DNA from: Vibrio celticus
GTDB lineage: Bacteria; Pseudomonadota; Gammaproteobacteria; Enterobacterales; Vibrionaceae
Assembly (NCBI RefSeq): GCF_024347335.1
Contig: NZ_AP025463.1
Span: 3,472,001-3,536,000 of the forward strand
Length of the DNA: 64,000 bases
Direction: 5' to 3'
Shown: piece by piece, positions 10,054 through 19,032 of the stretch
Layout of the letters: the number at the start of each line of letters is the position of its first letter
Position numbering within the stretch: the stretch's first letter is position 1
Translations under genes and position numbers: made by a program
The notes under the pieces: model-generated
What the model was told of the DNA's origin: nothing
Databases searched by the model: none
Seen by the model: the letters and a program-made list of their open reading frames with translations, nothing else

Positions 10054-10691
10054 TACTGCACTTTCCTCAGTAAAATTACATCATTTCCAAAAAATTCTAG
10101 TTCGAGCTTATCCCGCTCTGCCAAAAACTGGAATGTTTGACGACTAAAGAAGACGACATGTGTCGGGTCATTCTTGTAGTGCCAACCAGCAAACGCGTCT
10201 ACGTCTATTACTAGTTTAGTCATAAGACCAATCCAGCCCTTGGGTTTAACTAAATTCAACCATTGCTGCCACACTTTGTCTGGGTGATAAAGATGCTCTA
10301 TCACCTCCGTGGCAGTCATAAAGTCATACGTTTTTTCCAACACAGAGGGTTCTGGGTGGTAATAGATATCGTACAACTCCATGGTGTGTCCGGCTTCTTC
10401 TAACATAATAGATAGCGTAGGGCCTGGGCCACAACCAAAATCCAACCCTTGTGAGTTAGATGAAATTTTGTCTGTTAGTGGATCCGCGATGCGAGATAAA
10501 AAGCGGCGATAGCCTGCATCACTAGGATCGTTCTCATGGAGATCATAGTGTGCTTTTTCTTCTTTTGCTTCTAACCTTTGTTCAGGTTTAACAAATACCA
10601 GTTCACATTGCTGACACTGCAGATAGGCTCTGCGTTTGTCTTCAAAATAGTGATTCACGCCTTGGTGATGGCATAAGGGACAAGTATACAT
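10053..10691 (-). CDS. Class I SAM-dependent methyltransferase with N-terminal zinc ribbon
   Basis: 212 residues. A zinc-ribbon-like N-terminus (CPLC near 4-7, CQQC near 26-29) precedes a Rossmann methyltransferase domain of the Methyltransf_23 type. The SAM motif I is LDFGCGPGPT near residue 83, followed by a DIYYHPEP acidic loop and a TEVIEHLYHP motif typical of the family. Substrate unknown. It is the first gene of a yihI operon and shares one base with the yihI start. Confidence 0.85.
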   Translation of the reverse strand: MYTCPLCHHQGVNHYFEDKRRAYLQCQQCELVFVKPEQRLEAKEEKAHYDLHENDPSDAGYRRFLSRIADPLTDKISSNSQGLDFGCGPGPTLSIMLEEAGHTMELYDIYYHPEPSVLEKTYDFMTATEVIEHLYHPDKVWQQWLNLVKPKGWIGLMTKLVIDVDAFAGWHYKNDPTHVVFFSRQTFQFLAERDKLELEFFGNDVILLRKVQ

Positions 10692-10776
10692 AGCACATCC
10701 TTAAACAGGGATGCGAAACATACCAGAAACTGAGTTTATAGTGGAGAGGTATTGGGTGTTTTTTCATCAAATCAAT

Positions 10777-11031
10777 AAAAAAAGCGATAGGAAAACCTAT
10801 CGCTCTCTAAATCTGCCTATATCGGCCAAAATTTGCATACTCAACTTGGTACACAAATCTCCATTTGTTATTGGTGCTTTCCATGCCAAATTTGTTTGTT
10901 GTTCATCGTCCTGATGAGTTTTGGCTATCCTTTTCTAACACCTTGTTGCTGGGCTGTCCTAGCCTGATCCGTTTCTGTCTATACCGTTAGACTAGATGAT
11001 CATCCATATCTAAGTCAGCTCCTAGCTGATG
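10777..11031 (-). ncRNA. csrC: CsrB/CsrC-family small RNA (CsrA antagonist)
   Basis: The minus strand of this gene-free stretch carries many GGA motifs, several in stem-loop tips or as AGGA/CAGGA/ATGGA (for example CAGCTAGGAGCTG, GGATGATCATC, CAGGACGATG, AAGGATAGCC). It ends in a perfect 8-bp stem GCGATAGG/CCTATCGC followed by T7. This is the signature of RNAs that bind and sequester CsrA. E. coli csrC also lies between engB and yihI. A TTGTAG/TAAAGT promoter-like pair with 16-bp spacing puts the 5' end near 11031, giving about 255 nt, close to E. coli CsrC. Control by the VarS/VarA system is expected from family knowledge but not shown. The exact 5' end is estimated. Confidence 0.8.
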
Positions 11032-11156
11032 GCGGTTACTTTACCGTGTTACAAAAAGACTACAAGAGTGCGACTTCACACTTTTGTATACAAATCGATC
11101 ACACATTGATAAATCAGACATAAATGCAAAATGCATTAATAAAACCAATACAAAAG

Positions 11157-11186
11157 AAAACGCCCCGACCATTACTGATCGGGGCG
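11157..11186 (-). terminator. Intrinsic terminator of the cytochrome c4 gene
   Basis: Strong stem CGCCCCGA / TCGGGGCG with an 8-10 nt loop; read on the minus strand it is followed by TTTT. It lies about 60 bp after the cytochrome stop. Confidence 0.8.
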
Positions 11187-11248
11187 TCTCTTCACTCTCG
11201 CTCGAACGTACATTCCTTTACTCTGGCTAAGAGCAAGAAACCGACAAA

Positions 11249-11866
11249 TTAGTGTAAACCACCAACGTACTTCGATAAGGTATCAATATCAGCGTCTGTT
11301 AACTTTTTAGCTACATCACGCATCATCGCATTCATGTCGTTATTACGGTCACCATCGCGGAATTTTTCAAGTTGAGCCTTGATGTAATCTGCGTGCTGAC
11401 CTGAAATCTTAGGGAAACCAGAAAGTTCGGTACCATTACCACGTGGGCCGTGACAAGCAATACACGCCGTTACGCCGCGTTCTGCGTTACCCGCTGTGTA
11501 AAGAACCTTACCTTCATCTACTACATTTTCAGGCGTAGAGTTACTAGAGATAGGTAGAGAGGCGTAGTATGCCGCTAGGTCAGCCATATCTTCTTCAGAT
11601 AAAGGCATCGCCATTGCACCCATTACAGGTTCGTAACGACCTTGCTTACCACCACTTGTCATACCTAGCTTAAGCTCTTTTAACTGCTTCTCTAGATACT
11701 TCTCATGTTGACCGGCCAGCTTAGGGTACTGAGTGATCAGACTGTTGCCGTCAGCACCGTGGCAGGCAACACATGTTTGTGATTTGGCTTTACCAGCTTC
11801 AATACTACCTTGAGCCCATACTGAGCAGCTGGCTAAAAGACTCAAAATTAGCGCTAATTTCTTCAT
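11249..11866 (-). CDS. Diheme cytochrome c4
   Basis: 205-residue periplasmic cytochrome: signal peptide (1-18, ending VWAQ) and two class-I heme c domains with CVACH (C32, C35, H36) and CIACH (C135, C138, H139). Axial methionines are plausible in each half (MAMP; MNAMM). Cytochrome c4 shuttles electrons from the bc1 complex to terminal oxidases, notably cbb3. It is divergently transcribed from engB. The two halves look like an internal duplication, as is normal for c4. Confidence 0.93.
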   Translation of the reverse strand: MKKLALILSLLASCSVWAQGSIEAGKAKSQTCVACHGADGNSLITQYPKLAGQHEKYLEKQLKELKLGMTSGGKQGRYEPVMGAMAMPLSEEDMADLAAYYASLPISSNSTPENVVDEGKVLYTAGNAERGVTACIACHGPRGNGTELSGFPKISGQHADYIKAQLEKFRDGDRNNDMNAMMRDVAKKLTDADIDTLSKYVGGLH

Positions 11867-12014
11867 GACATTCCATTATAATTATCAAGCTTCCAGTACC
11901 ACTCTATGTTGCCACTCATGGTACAATAGGCGACCTTATGCCGAGCACGGTTATTTTACACAAATTCACAAAAAAGTAATCAATCGACTACACAAAGTCG
12001 AGATGGAGTTAACA

Positions 12015-12674
12015 GTGAGCGTAAAAATTCATTATCAAAACACGCATTTCATTACCAGTGCACCTGATATTCGTCATTTACCAGAAGACGAAGGGATCGA
12101 AATTGCGTTTGCAGGACGCTCCAATGCTGGTAAATCTAGCGCGCTAAATCGCGTTACTAACCAAAAAAGCTTGGCGAAAACCAGTAAAACACCCGGTCGA
12201 ACTCAGCTAATCAACCTATTTAAGGTAACGGACGGTTGTCATATCGTCGATTTACCTGGATATGGCTTTGCTCAAGTACCACTTGAGATGAAGAAAAAAT
12301 GGCAGAAGTCGCTAGGTGAATACCTACAACGACGTGAAAGCCTGAAAGGTTTAGTGGTATTGATGGATATCCGTCACCCAATGAAAGACCTTGACCAACA
12401 AATGATCTACTGGGCTATCGATAGCCGCATCCCAGTACAGGTTTTGTTAACAAAAGCAGACAAACTGAAAAGTGGTGCGCGTAAAGCACAGCTACTGAAA
12501 ATCCGTAACGATGCAAAATCTTTCGGTGGTGATGTTGCGGTTGATGTCTTCTCTTCAATGAAGAGCATCGGCGTAGACCAACTGCGTGCCAAGATGGATG
12601 AGTGGTTTGCCCCAGCGCTTGCTGATCAAATCATTGATGAGTTAGCGGACGAAGAGCACAACGACTCAGAGTAG
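12015..12674 (+). CDS. engB: Ribosome-biogenesis GTPase EngB (YihA/YsxC)
   Basis: 219-residue TRAFAC-class GTPase needed for 50S subunit assembly. G1 is GRSNAGKSS, followed by TPGRT (G2), DLPGYG (G3), TKAD (G4) and SSMK (G5). The frame is open upstream to 11865, but I chose the GTG start at 12015. It has GGAG at a good distance, and the protein then begins with the family-like VSVKIHYQNTHF; an in-frame ATG at 12003 is the alternative. It is followed by a terminator. Its neighbourhood (spf and polA nearby) matches the E. coli order. Confidence 0.95.
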   Translation: MSVKIHYQNTHFITSAPDIRHLPEDEGIEIAFAGRSNAGKSSALNRVTNQKSLAKTSKTPGRTQLINLFKVTDGCHIVDLPGYGFAQVPLEMKKKWQKSLGEYLQRRESLKGLVVLMDIRHPMKDLDQQMIYWAIDSRIPVQVLLTKADKLKSGARKAQLLKIRNDAKSFGGDVAVDVFSSMKSIGVDQLRAKMDEWFAPALADQIIDELADEEHNDSE

Positions 12675-12732
12675 TTTCCCTACTTATCGCTATAGGTTAA
12701 CTCACTGACAACACGTGATTTAGCCTTATCAA

Positions 12733-12764
12733 TGCCCCTCCTTATATAGGTGGGGTATTTTTTT
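12733..12764 (+). terminator. Intrinsic terminator of engB
   Basis: CCCCTCC / GGTGGGG stem with an AT-rich loop followed by TATTTTTTT, about 60 bp after the engB stop. Confidence 0.75.
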
Positions 12765-12892
12765 GCCCAAAAATTAGTGAGTTAAGCCTAAGTTTTTAGT
12801 GTTAAAGATCGGATTTACCCACTAAAACCAATAGAAGTGAACCATACTAAAAGACACATCTAAATAATCAAAACAATGAGAAAGGAATACTC

Positions 12893-13492
12893 ATGTGGAA
12901 AACACCATTGGCCATCATTGCACTTATGTTGGTCTCACTGACAGGATTTGCCTCTGAACCAGAACAAGAACAAGCCCCACTGATCAATGTCGATATGACC
13001 TTAGACCTAGATGGCATGGAAAAGTACGCCCAAGATGCGAGTGAGTCTCTTGAGGTGATATCGCAATCTTTGCAGGCGATAGTCAACAACCCCAATCTAA
13101 GCGACGACCAGCAACAAGCCCTCAATCAAACCGTTGAAAGCATCAATAAGCTTGCGAGCTCCACCAAGACATCCCTCAATCAACTGCCACAGGCCTTAGA
13201 CCAATCTCGACTCGCCTTTAAACAAACCAGCCAAGTGCTGTTGGATGACATTCAGACCAAGATCATCATTGCGCTGGCAGCCGTTATCGGTGTGATTATT
13301 ATCGCTTTGACCGCTATCTATCTGCTTATCCTGAAACCCATGCAGCAAACCTTGGTAAAAGCGACCAACAATATCTCTTCGATGGCGCAATCCATCCAGA
13401 TCACCGCCGAAGCACTGAAATACAGCACCGAGAAACAACAGAAAATCATGGATTACATTGAGCATTCACCGACTCAATACACTGATAAATAA
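12893..13492 (+). CDS. Exported single-pass membrane protein of unknown function
   Basis: 199 residues: signal peptide (1-20, ending TGFAS), a periplasmic helical Gln/Ser-rich region with coiled-coil character (about 40-115), a strong membrane helix (about 123-148, KIIIALAAVIGVIIIALTAIYLLIL), then a short cytoplasmic helical tail. The shape resembles a signalling-coil protein without an enzymatic domain. AGAAAGGAA precedes the ATG. I do not recognise a named family. It lies between engB and spf. Confidence 0.7.
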   Translation: MWKTPLAIIALMLVSLTGFASEPEQEQAPLINVDMTLDLDGMEKYAQDASESLEVISQSLQAIVNNPNLSDDQQQALNQTVESINKLASSTKTSLNQLPQALDQSRLAFKQTSQVLLDDIQTKIIIALAAVIGVIIIALTAIYLLILKPMQQTLVKATNNISSMAQSIQITAEALKYSTEKQQKIMDYIEHSPTQYTDK

Positions 13493-13719
13493 GGCGTGAG
13501 CCATCAATCCTTTATCGATAACTTGTAAAATAAAAGTTATTTCAAGTGATAAAACAATCGACTTAGAGACGGATTTAAATTACCAAACGCTGATCGAATT
13601 CCAGATCTAAGGCAAATCAGGGGTTTATCACTGTGCTTGAGAAAGTGTAATAAAAGGCGCTAAAAATGAGAGGTTTTACGGGGGAATGGTAGGTTGGAAA
13701 TATTTTTCTTTCGCACAAG

Positions 13720-13824
13720 AAAAAACGCCCCAGTCAAATACTGACTGGGGCGGCTGAATCAGCCTAATCCAATAACGTGAAACAAAAGGTCTGAAAGATA
13801 GAACATCTTACCTCTGTACCCTAC
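13720..13824 (-). ncRNA. spf: Spot 42 small RNA
   Basis: Read on the minus strand, the RNA starts GTAGGGTACAGAGGTAAG, the strongly conserved 5' end of Spot 42. It continues through the conserved TTTCAGACC and GTTTCACGTTATTGGATTAGG segments and ends with a CGCCCCAGTCA/TGACTGGGGCG hairpin and T6. About 105 nt (E. coli 109). It lies upstream of engB and downstream of polA, the conserved location. In E. coli and Aliivibrio this Hfq-dependent RNA is repressed by cAMP-CRP and regulates carbon metabolism genes such as galK. Confidence 0.96.
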
Positions 13825-13937
13825 GAGATTTAATGTACAACAATTGCTCAGAAATGAAAACAACTTTTGTAGTTTTTTTTCATGAATGTTTTATTAAAAC
13901 ACCTAAATTCTTATTGCGACTTAACTTTATTTGAGAC

Positions 13938-13965
13938 AAAAAAAAGCCAGTGTTTGTGCACTGGC
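13938..13965 (-). terminator. Intrinsic terminator of polA
   Basis: Perfect stem GCCAGTG / CACTGGC with a 6-nt loop; on the minus strand it is followed by T8. It lies 35 bp after the polA stop. Confidence 0.85.
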
Positions 13966-13999
13966 TCATACTAATTTGCTTATTAAGGTCAAAAACTGA

Positions 14000-16798
14000 T
14001 TAGTGGGCTTGATCCCAGTTGTCACCGTGGCCAGCTTCCGCGACAAGCGGCACTTCTAGCTCTGCAGCAGATTCCATCAATTCTTGTACTTTACTTTCAA
14101 TTTCGGCTAAAGATGACTCTTCCACTTCAAACACCAATTCATCGTGTACCTGCATAAGCAGTTTTACACGACCATCGCCTTCCGCTTGAATCCACTCATC
14201 CACCAACAACATCGCTTTCTTAATGATGTCAGCCGCTGTGCCTTGCATTGGCGCGTTGATCGCCGCGCGTTCAGCAGCCTTACGACGCATGCCATTACGA
14301 GATTGAATCTCAGGAAGGTGCAGACGACGACCGTAAATGGTTTCAACGAAGCCTTGCTCTGAGGCGGCACTGCGCGTGTCTTCCATATACTGCATCACAC
14401 CAGGGTAGCGCTCGAAGTAAGTATCCATGTAGTGCTGTGCTTCACCACGAGGAATACCCAGTTGCTTAGCCAAGCCAAAGGCACTCATACCATAGATAAG
14501 ACCGAAGTTAACGGCTTTAGCACGACGACGTTGTTCAGTAGTCACACTCTCAATATCAACGCCAATGATCTCAGCAGCCGTTGCCGCGTGGATATCTTTG
14601 CCTTGTTGGAATGCTTCCAGAAGCGCTTTATCACCCGAAAGGTGCGCCATGATACGCAATTCAATTTGAGAGTAATCGACCGCTAGAATCTTCCAGCCAT
14701 GTTGTGCAACAAATGCTTGGCGGATACGACGGCCTTCTTCATTACGAATTGGGATGTTCTGTAGGTTTGGATCTGTTGAAGACAAACGACCCGTTGCTGT
14801 CACCGCTTGGTGATAAGACGTATGAACACGACCCGTTTCAGCGTTGATCATCTTCGGTAGTTTATCCGTGTAGGTCGACTTTAGTTTCGCAAGGCCACGA
14901 TACTCAATGATCAGCTTAGGTAGCGGGTAATCAAGAGCCAACTCTTGCAGCACTTCTTCGTTGGTTGAAGGTGCACCTGATGGCGTTTTCTTGATAACAG
15001 GCAGACCCATTTTTTCAAACAGGATCGCTTGCAGCTGTTTTGGCGAGTTCATATTGAACTCTTGCTCAGCAATCTCGTAGGCTTTCTGTTCTAGCTCATC
15101 CAGACGAACCGCAATCTCTTGTGATTGAGCGCCTAGCAGCATGTCATCGATGAATACGCCAGTACGCTCAATGCGAGACATTACAGGGATCAGTGGTACT
15201 TCGATTTCTTCATAGATGGCTTTTAGCTTTTCATCTTGTTCAATGTTTTCCATCAAACGGTTATGAAGACGTAGTGTCACGTCAGCATCTTCTGCTGCGT
15301 ATGGAGACGCTTCACCCAACTCAATCTGGTTGAAAGTAAGCTGTTTCTTACCTTTACCTGCGATTTGCTCAAATGAGATGCAGCTGTGCTGTAGGAAACG
15401 CAGCGCTAGGCTGTCCATATCATGCTTGCCACCTACGCTATTGAAAACGTAAGACGCCAACATGGTGTCGTGTTTGATGCCTTTCATCTCGATACCGTAG
15501 CGCGCTAGCACACTCATATCGTACTTCAGGTTCTGACCTACTTTCGCTTGTGCATCATCTTCAAGAATCGGCTTAAGCTGTTCAAGTACCCAATCACGAT
15601 CCAACTGCTGCGGTGCATCTAGGTAATCATGGGCAACCGGTACGTAAGCGGCAACGCCTTCTTCAGTCGCGAATGACAGGCCAACGAGGTTCGCCACCAT
15701 GTAATCTAGGTTGTCTGTCTCAGTATCGAAAGCAAACACTTCAGCCGCTTTCAGTTTCTCTAGCCAAACATTGAATGACGCTTCATCGAGGATGGTTTCG
15801 TAGTTGCTGCGATCAATCGTCACGGCAGAGGTGTTCATTTCTACGGTAGAAGTGGTTGATGCCGTATTGCTGCGCACTGCGCCCGACTTTTCATCCGCCT
15901 CAACCACACCACTGCCACCTTCAAGTAGCTCGTTCAACCAAGACTTGAAGACCAGTTGACCATATAGCTTAATCAGCTCATCCGTGTTTGGTTGTGCTTT
16001 TACAAGCGACTCAGGTGTCTCTTCTAACTCGACGTCCAGCTTGATCGTTGCAAGCTCGTAAGACATCTCAGCGTTGTCTTTATTATCAATCAGCTTCTTA
16101 GCCATAGTTTTTGAACCACGGAAGCCAAGAGCGGCAATATCATCAAGGTTTTGATACAGCTTTTCGATGCTACCAATGCCTTGCAGCAGAGCGGTCGCTG
16201 TCTTGTCACCGACACCCGGAACACCAGGGATGTTATCGACTTTATCACCCATCAGCGCAAGGTAGTCGATGATCAGCTCTGGCGGAATGCCAAACTTCTC
16301 AATCACGCCTTCACGATCCATTACCACGTTGGTCATGGTGTTGATCAGAGTAACATTATCATCGACAAGCTGGGCCATATCTTTATCGCCAGTACTAATA
16401 AGCACAGGCATACCCATCGCAGAAGCTTGAGAAGCAAGCGTACCGATCACGTCATCCGCTTCAACGCCGGGAATAGAGATAAGTGGCAAACCCATTGCAC
16501 GAATCACATTGTGCAAAGGCTCAATCTGGCAACGAAGATCATCAGGCATAGGTGGACGATTTGCCTTGTACTCTGGGTACATGTCATCACGGAACGTCTT
16601 TCCTTTCGCATCAAAAATTACCGCAATACGATCAGAAGCAAATTGACGCATCATGCTGCGCAGCATGTTAACTACACCGTAAACAGCGTTAGTTGGGATA
16701 TCACCATTGCTCATTGTGCCAGGGTAAGCATGGAACGCGCGATATAGGTAAGAAGAGCCATCGATCAGAATCAATGGATTATCAGGAATACGAGCCAT
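14000..16798 (-). CDS. polA: DNA polymerase I
   Basis: 932 residues (E. coli 928), with all three domains. The N-terminal 5'-3' exonuclease (about 1-290) contains GVEADDVIGTLA and GDKVDNIPGVPG. The 3'-5' proofreading domain (about 330-520) has Exo I FDTETD intact. The polymerase domain has motif A DYSQIELRIMAHLSGD, motif B RRAKAVNFGLIYGMSAFG and motif C MQVHDELVFEV. It removes RNA primers and fills repair gaps. It ends at its own terminator, with spf downstream. Confidence 0.98.
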   Translation of the reverse strand: MARIPDNPLILIDGSSYLYRAFHAYPGTMSNGDIPTNAVYGVVNMLRSMMRQFASDRIAVIFDAKGKTFRDDMYPEYKANRPPMPDDLRCQIEPLHNVIRAMGLPLISIPGVEADDVIGTLASQASAMGMPVLISTGDKDMAQLVDDNVTLINTMTNVVMDREGVIEKFGIPPELIIDYLALMGDKVDNIPGVPGVGDKTATALLQGIGSIEKLYQNLDDIAALGFRGSKTMAKKLIDNKDNAEMSYELATIKLDVELEETPESLVKAQPNTDELIKLYGQLVFKSWLNELLEGGSGVVEADEKSGAVRSNTASTTSTVEMNTSAVTIDRSNYETILDEASFNVWLEKLKAAEVFAFDTETDNLDYMVANLVGLSFATEEGVAAYVPVAHDYLDAPQQLDRDWVLEQLKPILEDDAQAKVGQNLKYDMSVLARYGIEMKGIKHDTMLASYVFNSVGGKHDMDSLALRFLQHSCISFEQIAGKGKKQLTFNQIELGEASPYAAEDADVTLRLHNRLMENIEQDEKLKAIYEEIEVPLIPVMSRIERTGVFIDDMLLGAQSQEIAVRLDELEQKAYEIAEQEFNMNSPKQLQAILFEKMGLPVIKKTPSGAPSTNEEVLQELALDYPLPKLIIEYRGLAKLKSTYTDKLPKMINAETGRVHTSYHQAVTATGRLSSTDPNLQNIPIRNEEGRRIRQAFVAQHGWKILAVDYSQIELRIMAHLSGDKALLEAFQQGKDIHAATAAEIIGVDIESVTTEQRRRAKAVNFGLIYGMSAFGLAKQLGIPRGEAQHYMDTYFERYPGVMQYMEDTRSAASEQGFVETIYGRRLHLPEIQSRNGMRRKAAERAAINAPMQGTAADIIKKAMLLVDEWIQAEGDGRVKLLMQVHDELVFEVEESSLAEIESKVQELMESAAELEVPLVAEAGHGDNWDQAH

Positions 16799-17170
16799 AA
16801 TGTTTGTGTATCCAGTAAGTACAGAAATTATCTGTTAAGAATGCCACGTCTGTTGGTTGGATTCCACGTTGTCGATCTGTATCCGTTCACTCGGTTGTGT
16901 TCGTTATAATCGATTTGTTGTTATTTTTTGTTCTTAGACGCAAGCGTTCTGTGGATAACTCTGTTTATATTATTTATCCACCCTGTTGAGAACTAAGGTG
17001 AACAACTCAAAAAACACCAATAAACAACTGAAAATAAAGAACAATTTTACAGATCGAACAGATGATCAATGATCTTTTCTCGATCTTGCGTTGTGGAAAA
17101 GAATGCTGATGGCATTTTATTCATAAAAATACGTGCCACTAAATATGCATCTTGTTGAAATGGTAGGTAT
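16799..17170. other. Gene-free polA upstream region with two DnaA-box-like sites
   Basis: About 370 bp without a credible gene. It contains TGTGGATAA (16950-16958) and the inverted near-match TTATCCACC (16974-16982), both close to the DnaA box TTATCCACA. It also contains AT-rich sequence that must include the polA promoter. No terminator or RNA gene was recognised here apart from the ryhB end at its border. Confidence 0.45.
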
Positions 17171-17390
17171 AAAAAAAGCGACACCCGAAGATGTCGCCTA
17201 GCAAAAACCGGTAAAGCCATTCAAATTGAATACCACAGCTTTACCTAAAAGCTATAAATTACACTGGAAGCAATGTGAGCAATGTCGTGTCAAAAAGAAC
17301 TTAGTACAAGTTCGCGAGAATTCTGTTGGGTAACCAAGTAGATACTTGAGTACTTAACATCCTTGTGAACATTTCCTCATTCCCTAAGAC
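17171..17390 (-). ncRNA. ryhB: RyhB iron-responsive small RNA (long Vibrio form)
   Basis: The minus strand contains the RyhB core CACGACATTGCTCACATTGC followed by TTCCAGT (complement of 17263-17289), identical to the E. coli pairing region. It ends with hairpin GCGACA/TGTCGC and T7 (17171-17197). A promoter (TTGACT at 17420-17425, TATTAT near 17398-17403) puts the start near 17390, so about 220 nt, matching the longer V. cholerae RyhB rather than the 90-nt E. coli one. Placement between polA and hemB also matches V. cholerae. It represses iron-using proteins when iron is low. Confidence 0.96.
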
Positions 17391-17396
17391 GAAGTT

Positions 17397-17455
17397 AATA
17401 ATAATAATTCTCATTTAATAGTCAACAATTAAATGATAATAAATCTCATTTAATT
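17397..17455 (-). promoter_or_regulatory. ryhB promoter with two Fur-box-like sites
   Basis: -35 TTGACT and -10 TATTAT (minus strand) are overlapped by AATAATAATTCTCATT (about 17400-17415). A second site, AATGATAATAAATCTCATT (17432-17450), lies upstream. Both fit the GATAATGATAATCATTATC Fur pattern with mismatches. Iron-bound Fur would block transcription. Confidence 0.75.
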
Positions 17456-17477
17456 TATGAACCGTTAACAACAGTGC

Positions 17478-17912
17478 TTAAATTTGCTTCAAAAAATGGA
17501 TTCTATGGTCATTAATGTCTTCTTTTTCTTCAAATTTTTCGATTAGGTAACCGTTTCTCAATAACAGGCGCAACATTGCAGGGAACTGGTTACGAGACTT
17601 AACCCTTAACTGTCTGTAGCCCTGCTCTTTCGCCCACTGTTCCTGAGCGTCTAATTGCGCTTGTGCAACGCCTTTGTTCCTCGCGAGCGGTGACACGCCA
17701 CCAAACCAGCTGTAAAAAGTATCTTGACCCAATTCATAGCCAATCTTAAAGCCAAGCAACACGCCAGCTTCTTCAGCCACTAAGATAAGGTTCTTTTTCC
17801 CTGCTAGCCGCTCTGAAAGAGAAGCGACGCTCTCTTTTTTAGCGAACTCAGAGATCAGCTCGACCACAGACACCACTTCTTCTAAAGAACCTTCACGTAC
17901 GACAACTGACAT
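17478..17912 (-). CDS. GNAT-family N-acetyltransferase
   Basis: 144 residues from the chosen start. GNAT fold with the acetyl-CoA loop GGVSPLARNKGVAQAQLD (a variant of R/Q-x-x-G-x-G/A), preceded by a beta-rich half (LILVAEEAGVLLGFKIGYEL) and followed by QGYRQLRVKSRNQFPAMLRLLLRNGY, typical of the family's last strands. The ATG at 17912 has AAGGAT 8 bp upstream; further in-frame ATGs lie upstream, at 17921 and beyond. It lies 76 bp downstream of hemB on the same strand. Substrate unknown. Confidence 0.8.
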   Translation of the reverse strand: MSVVVREGSLEEVVSVVELISEFAKKESVASLSERLAGKKNLILVAEEAGVLLGFKIGYELGQDTFYSWFGGVSPLARNKGVAQAQLDAQEQWAKEQGYRQLRVKSRNQFPAMLRLLLRNGYLIEKFEEKEDINDHRIHFLKQI

Positions 17913-17988
17913 CTTATTCATCCTTATAAACGAAAGGGCTGGCACAATGGCCAACCCTTTACTGATCACTTAAGTGAGCTCTACACGA

Positions 17989-19032
17989 TTACTTTTCTTT
18001 TAAGTGCTCTGCGGCTTGTGCATTGTCTTCTGCAAGCCACTCAGCCACATCTTTAGCGAAATAAGTAAGAATGCCATCAGCACCAGCGCGCTTAAAGCAC
18101 AGCAGTGATTCCATGACAGTTTCACGCTCTTTCAGCCAACCGTTTTGAATCGCTGCTTTATGCATCGCATACTCACCAGACACTTGGTATGCAAATGTCG
18201 GCGCTTGAAGTTCATGCTTCACACGACGCACGATGTCTAGGTAAGGCATGCCAGGCTTAACCATCACCATGTCCGCACCTTCATTAAGATCCATCGCGAC
18301 TTCGTGAATCGCTTCATCGCTGTTCGCAGGATCCATCTGGTAGTTCTTCTTGTTACCACCTTTCAGGTTCGAAGCACTGCCGACTGCGTCGCGGAATGGA
18401 CCGTAGTAGCACGATGCGTATTTCGCGGAGTACGCCATAATTTGAGTATGAATATGACCTGCTTCTTCTAACGCTTCACGGATCTTACCAATGCGACCAT
18501 CCATCATATCTGACGGTGCAACCACGTCAGCACCTGCTTCAGCGTGTGATAATGCTTGCTTGATCAACACTTCAGTCGTCTCGTCATTCATCACGTAACC
18601 ATCTTCATCGATGATGCCGTCTTGGCCGTGAGTGGTGAACGGGTCTAGTGCTACGTCAGTAATAACGCCAATGTTTGGCACATGCTCTTTTAGTAAACGT
18701 ACAGCGCGCTGCACCAAACCTTCTGAGTTATGAGCTTCAGCTGCGCATAAACTTTTAGCATCTTGGTTCACTACTGGAAATAGAGCAATCGCAGGAACAC
18801 CCAGTTTTGACAGGTAATCTGCTTCCTCGAGCATGTAATCGATCGACAAGCGTTCAACACCTGGCATTGACTCGACAGGCTCGCGGCGGTCTTTACCCAT
18901 CAGGATAAACATTGGGTAGATTAGATCATCCACAGACAATTGATTTTCTGCCATTAGGCGACGGCTAAAGTCGTGCTTACGCATACGGCGCATACGGCGA
19001 CCTGGGAATTGACCTTGAATTGAAACAGACAC
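17989..19032 (-). CDS. hemB: Delta-aminolevulinic acid dehydratase (porphobilinogen synthase)
   Basis: 347 residues. It condenses two 5-aminolevulinate molecules to porphobilinogen in heme synthesis. Signatures: the metal-dependent active-site region (TDVALDPFTTHGQDG), catalytic lysine regions YSAKYASCYYGPFRDA and MVMVKPGMPYLDI, and the RRMRRMRKHDFSRRL N-terminus of proteobacterial HemB. The metal site has aspartate/threonine where zinc enzymes have cysteines, implying a Mg-type enzyme. The GTG start at 19032 has AAGGAG upstream; the ATG at 19059 lacks such a site. Confidence 0.95.
   Translation of the reverse strand: MSVSIQGQFPGRRMRRMRKHDFSRRLMAENQLSVDDLIYPMFILMGKDRREPVESMPGVERLSIDYMLEEADYLSKLGVPAIALFPVVNQDAKSLCAAEAHNSEGLVQRAVRLLKEHVPNIGVITDVALDPFTTHGQDGIIDEDGYVMNDETTEVLIKQALSHAEAGADVVAPSDMMDGRIGKIREALEEAGHIHTQIMAYSAKYASCYYGPFRDAVGSASNLKGGNKKNYQMDPANSDEAIHEVAMDLNEGADMVMVKPGMPYLDIVRRVKHELQAPTFAYQVSGEYAMHKAAIQNGWLKERETVMESLLCFKRAGADGILTYFAKDVAEWLAEDNAQAAEHLKEK

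Noticed and set aside
10711..10914. 67-codon plus-strand frame
   Set aside because: It lies over the csrC-like RNA and its terminator on the opposite strand and has no protein-like features.
16151..16747. 198-codon plus-strand frame inside polA
   Set aside because: Antisense shadow of the polA exonuclease domain; composition rich in His/Thr/Asn and no ribosome-binding site.
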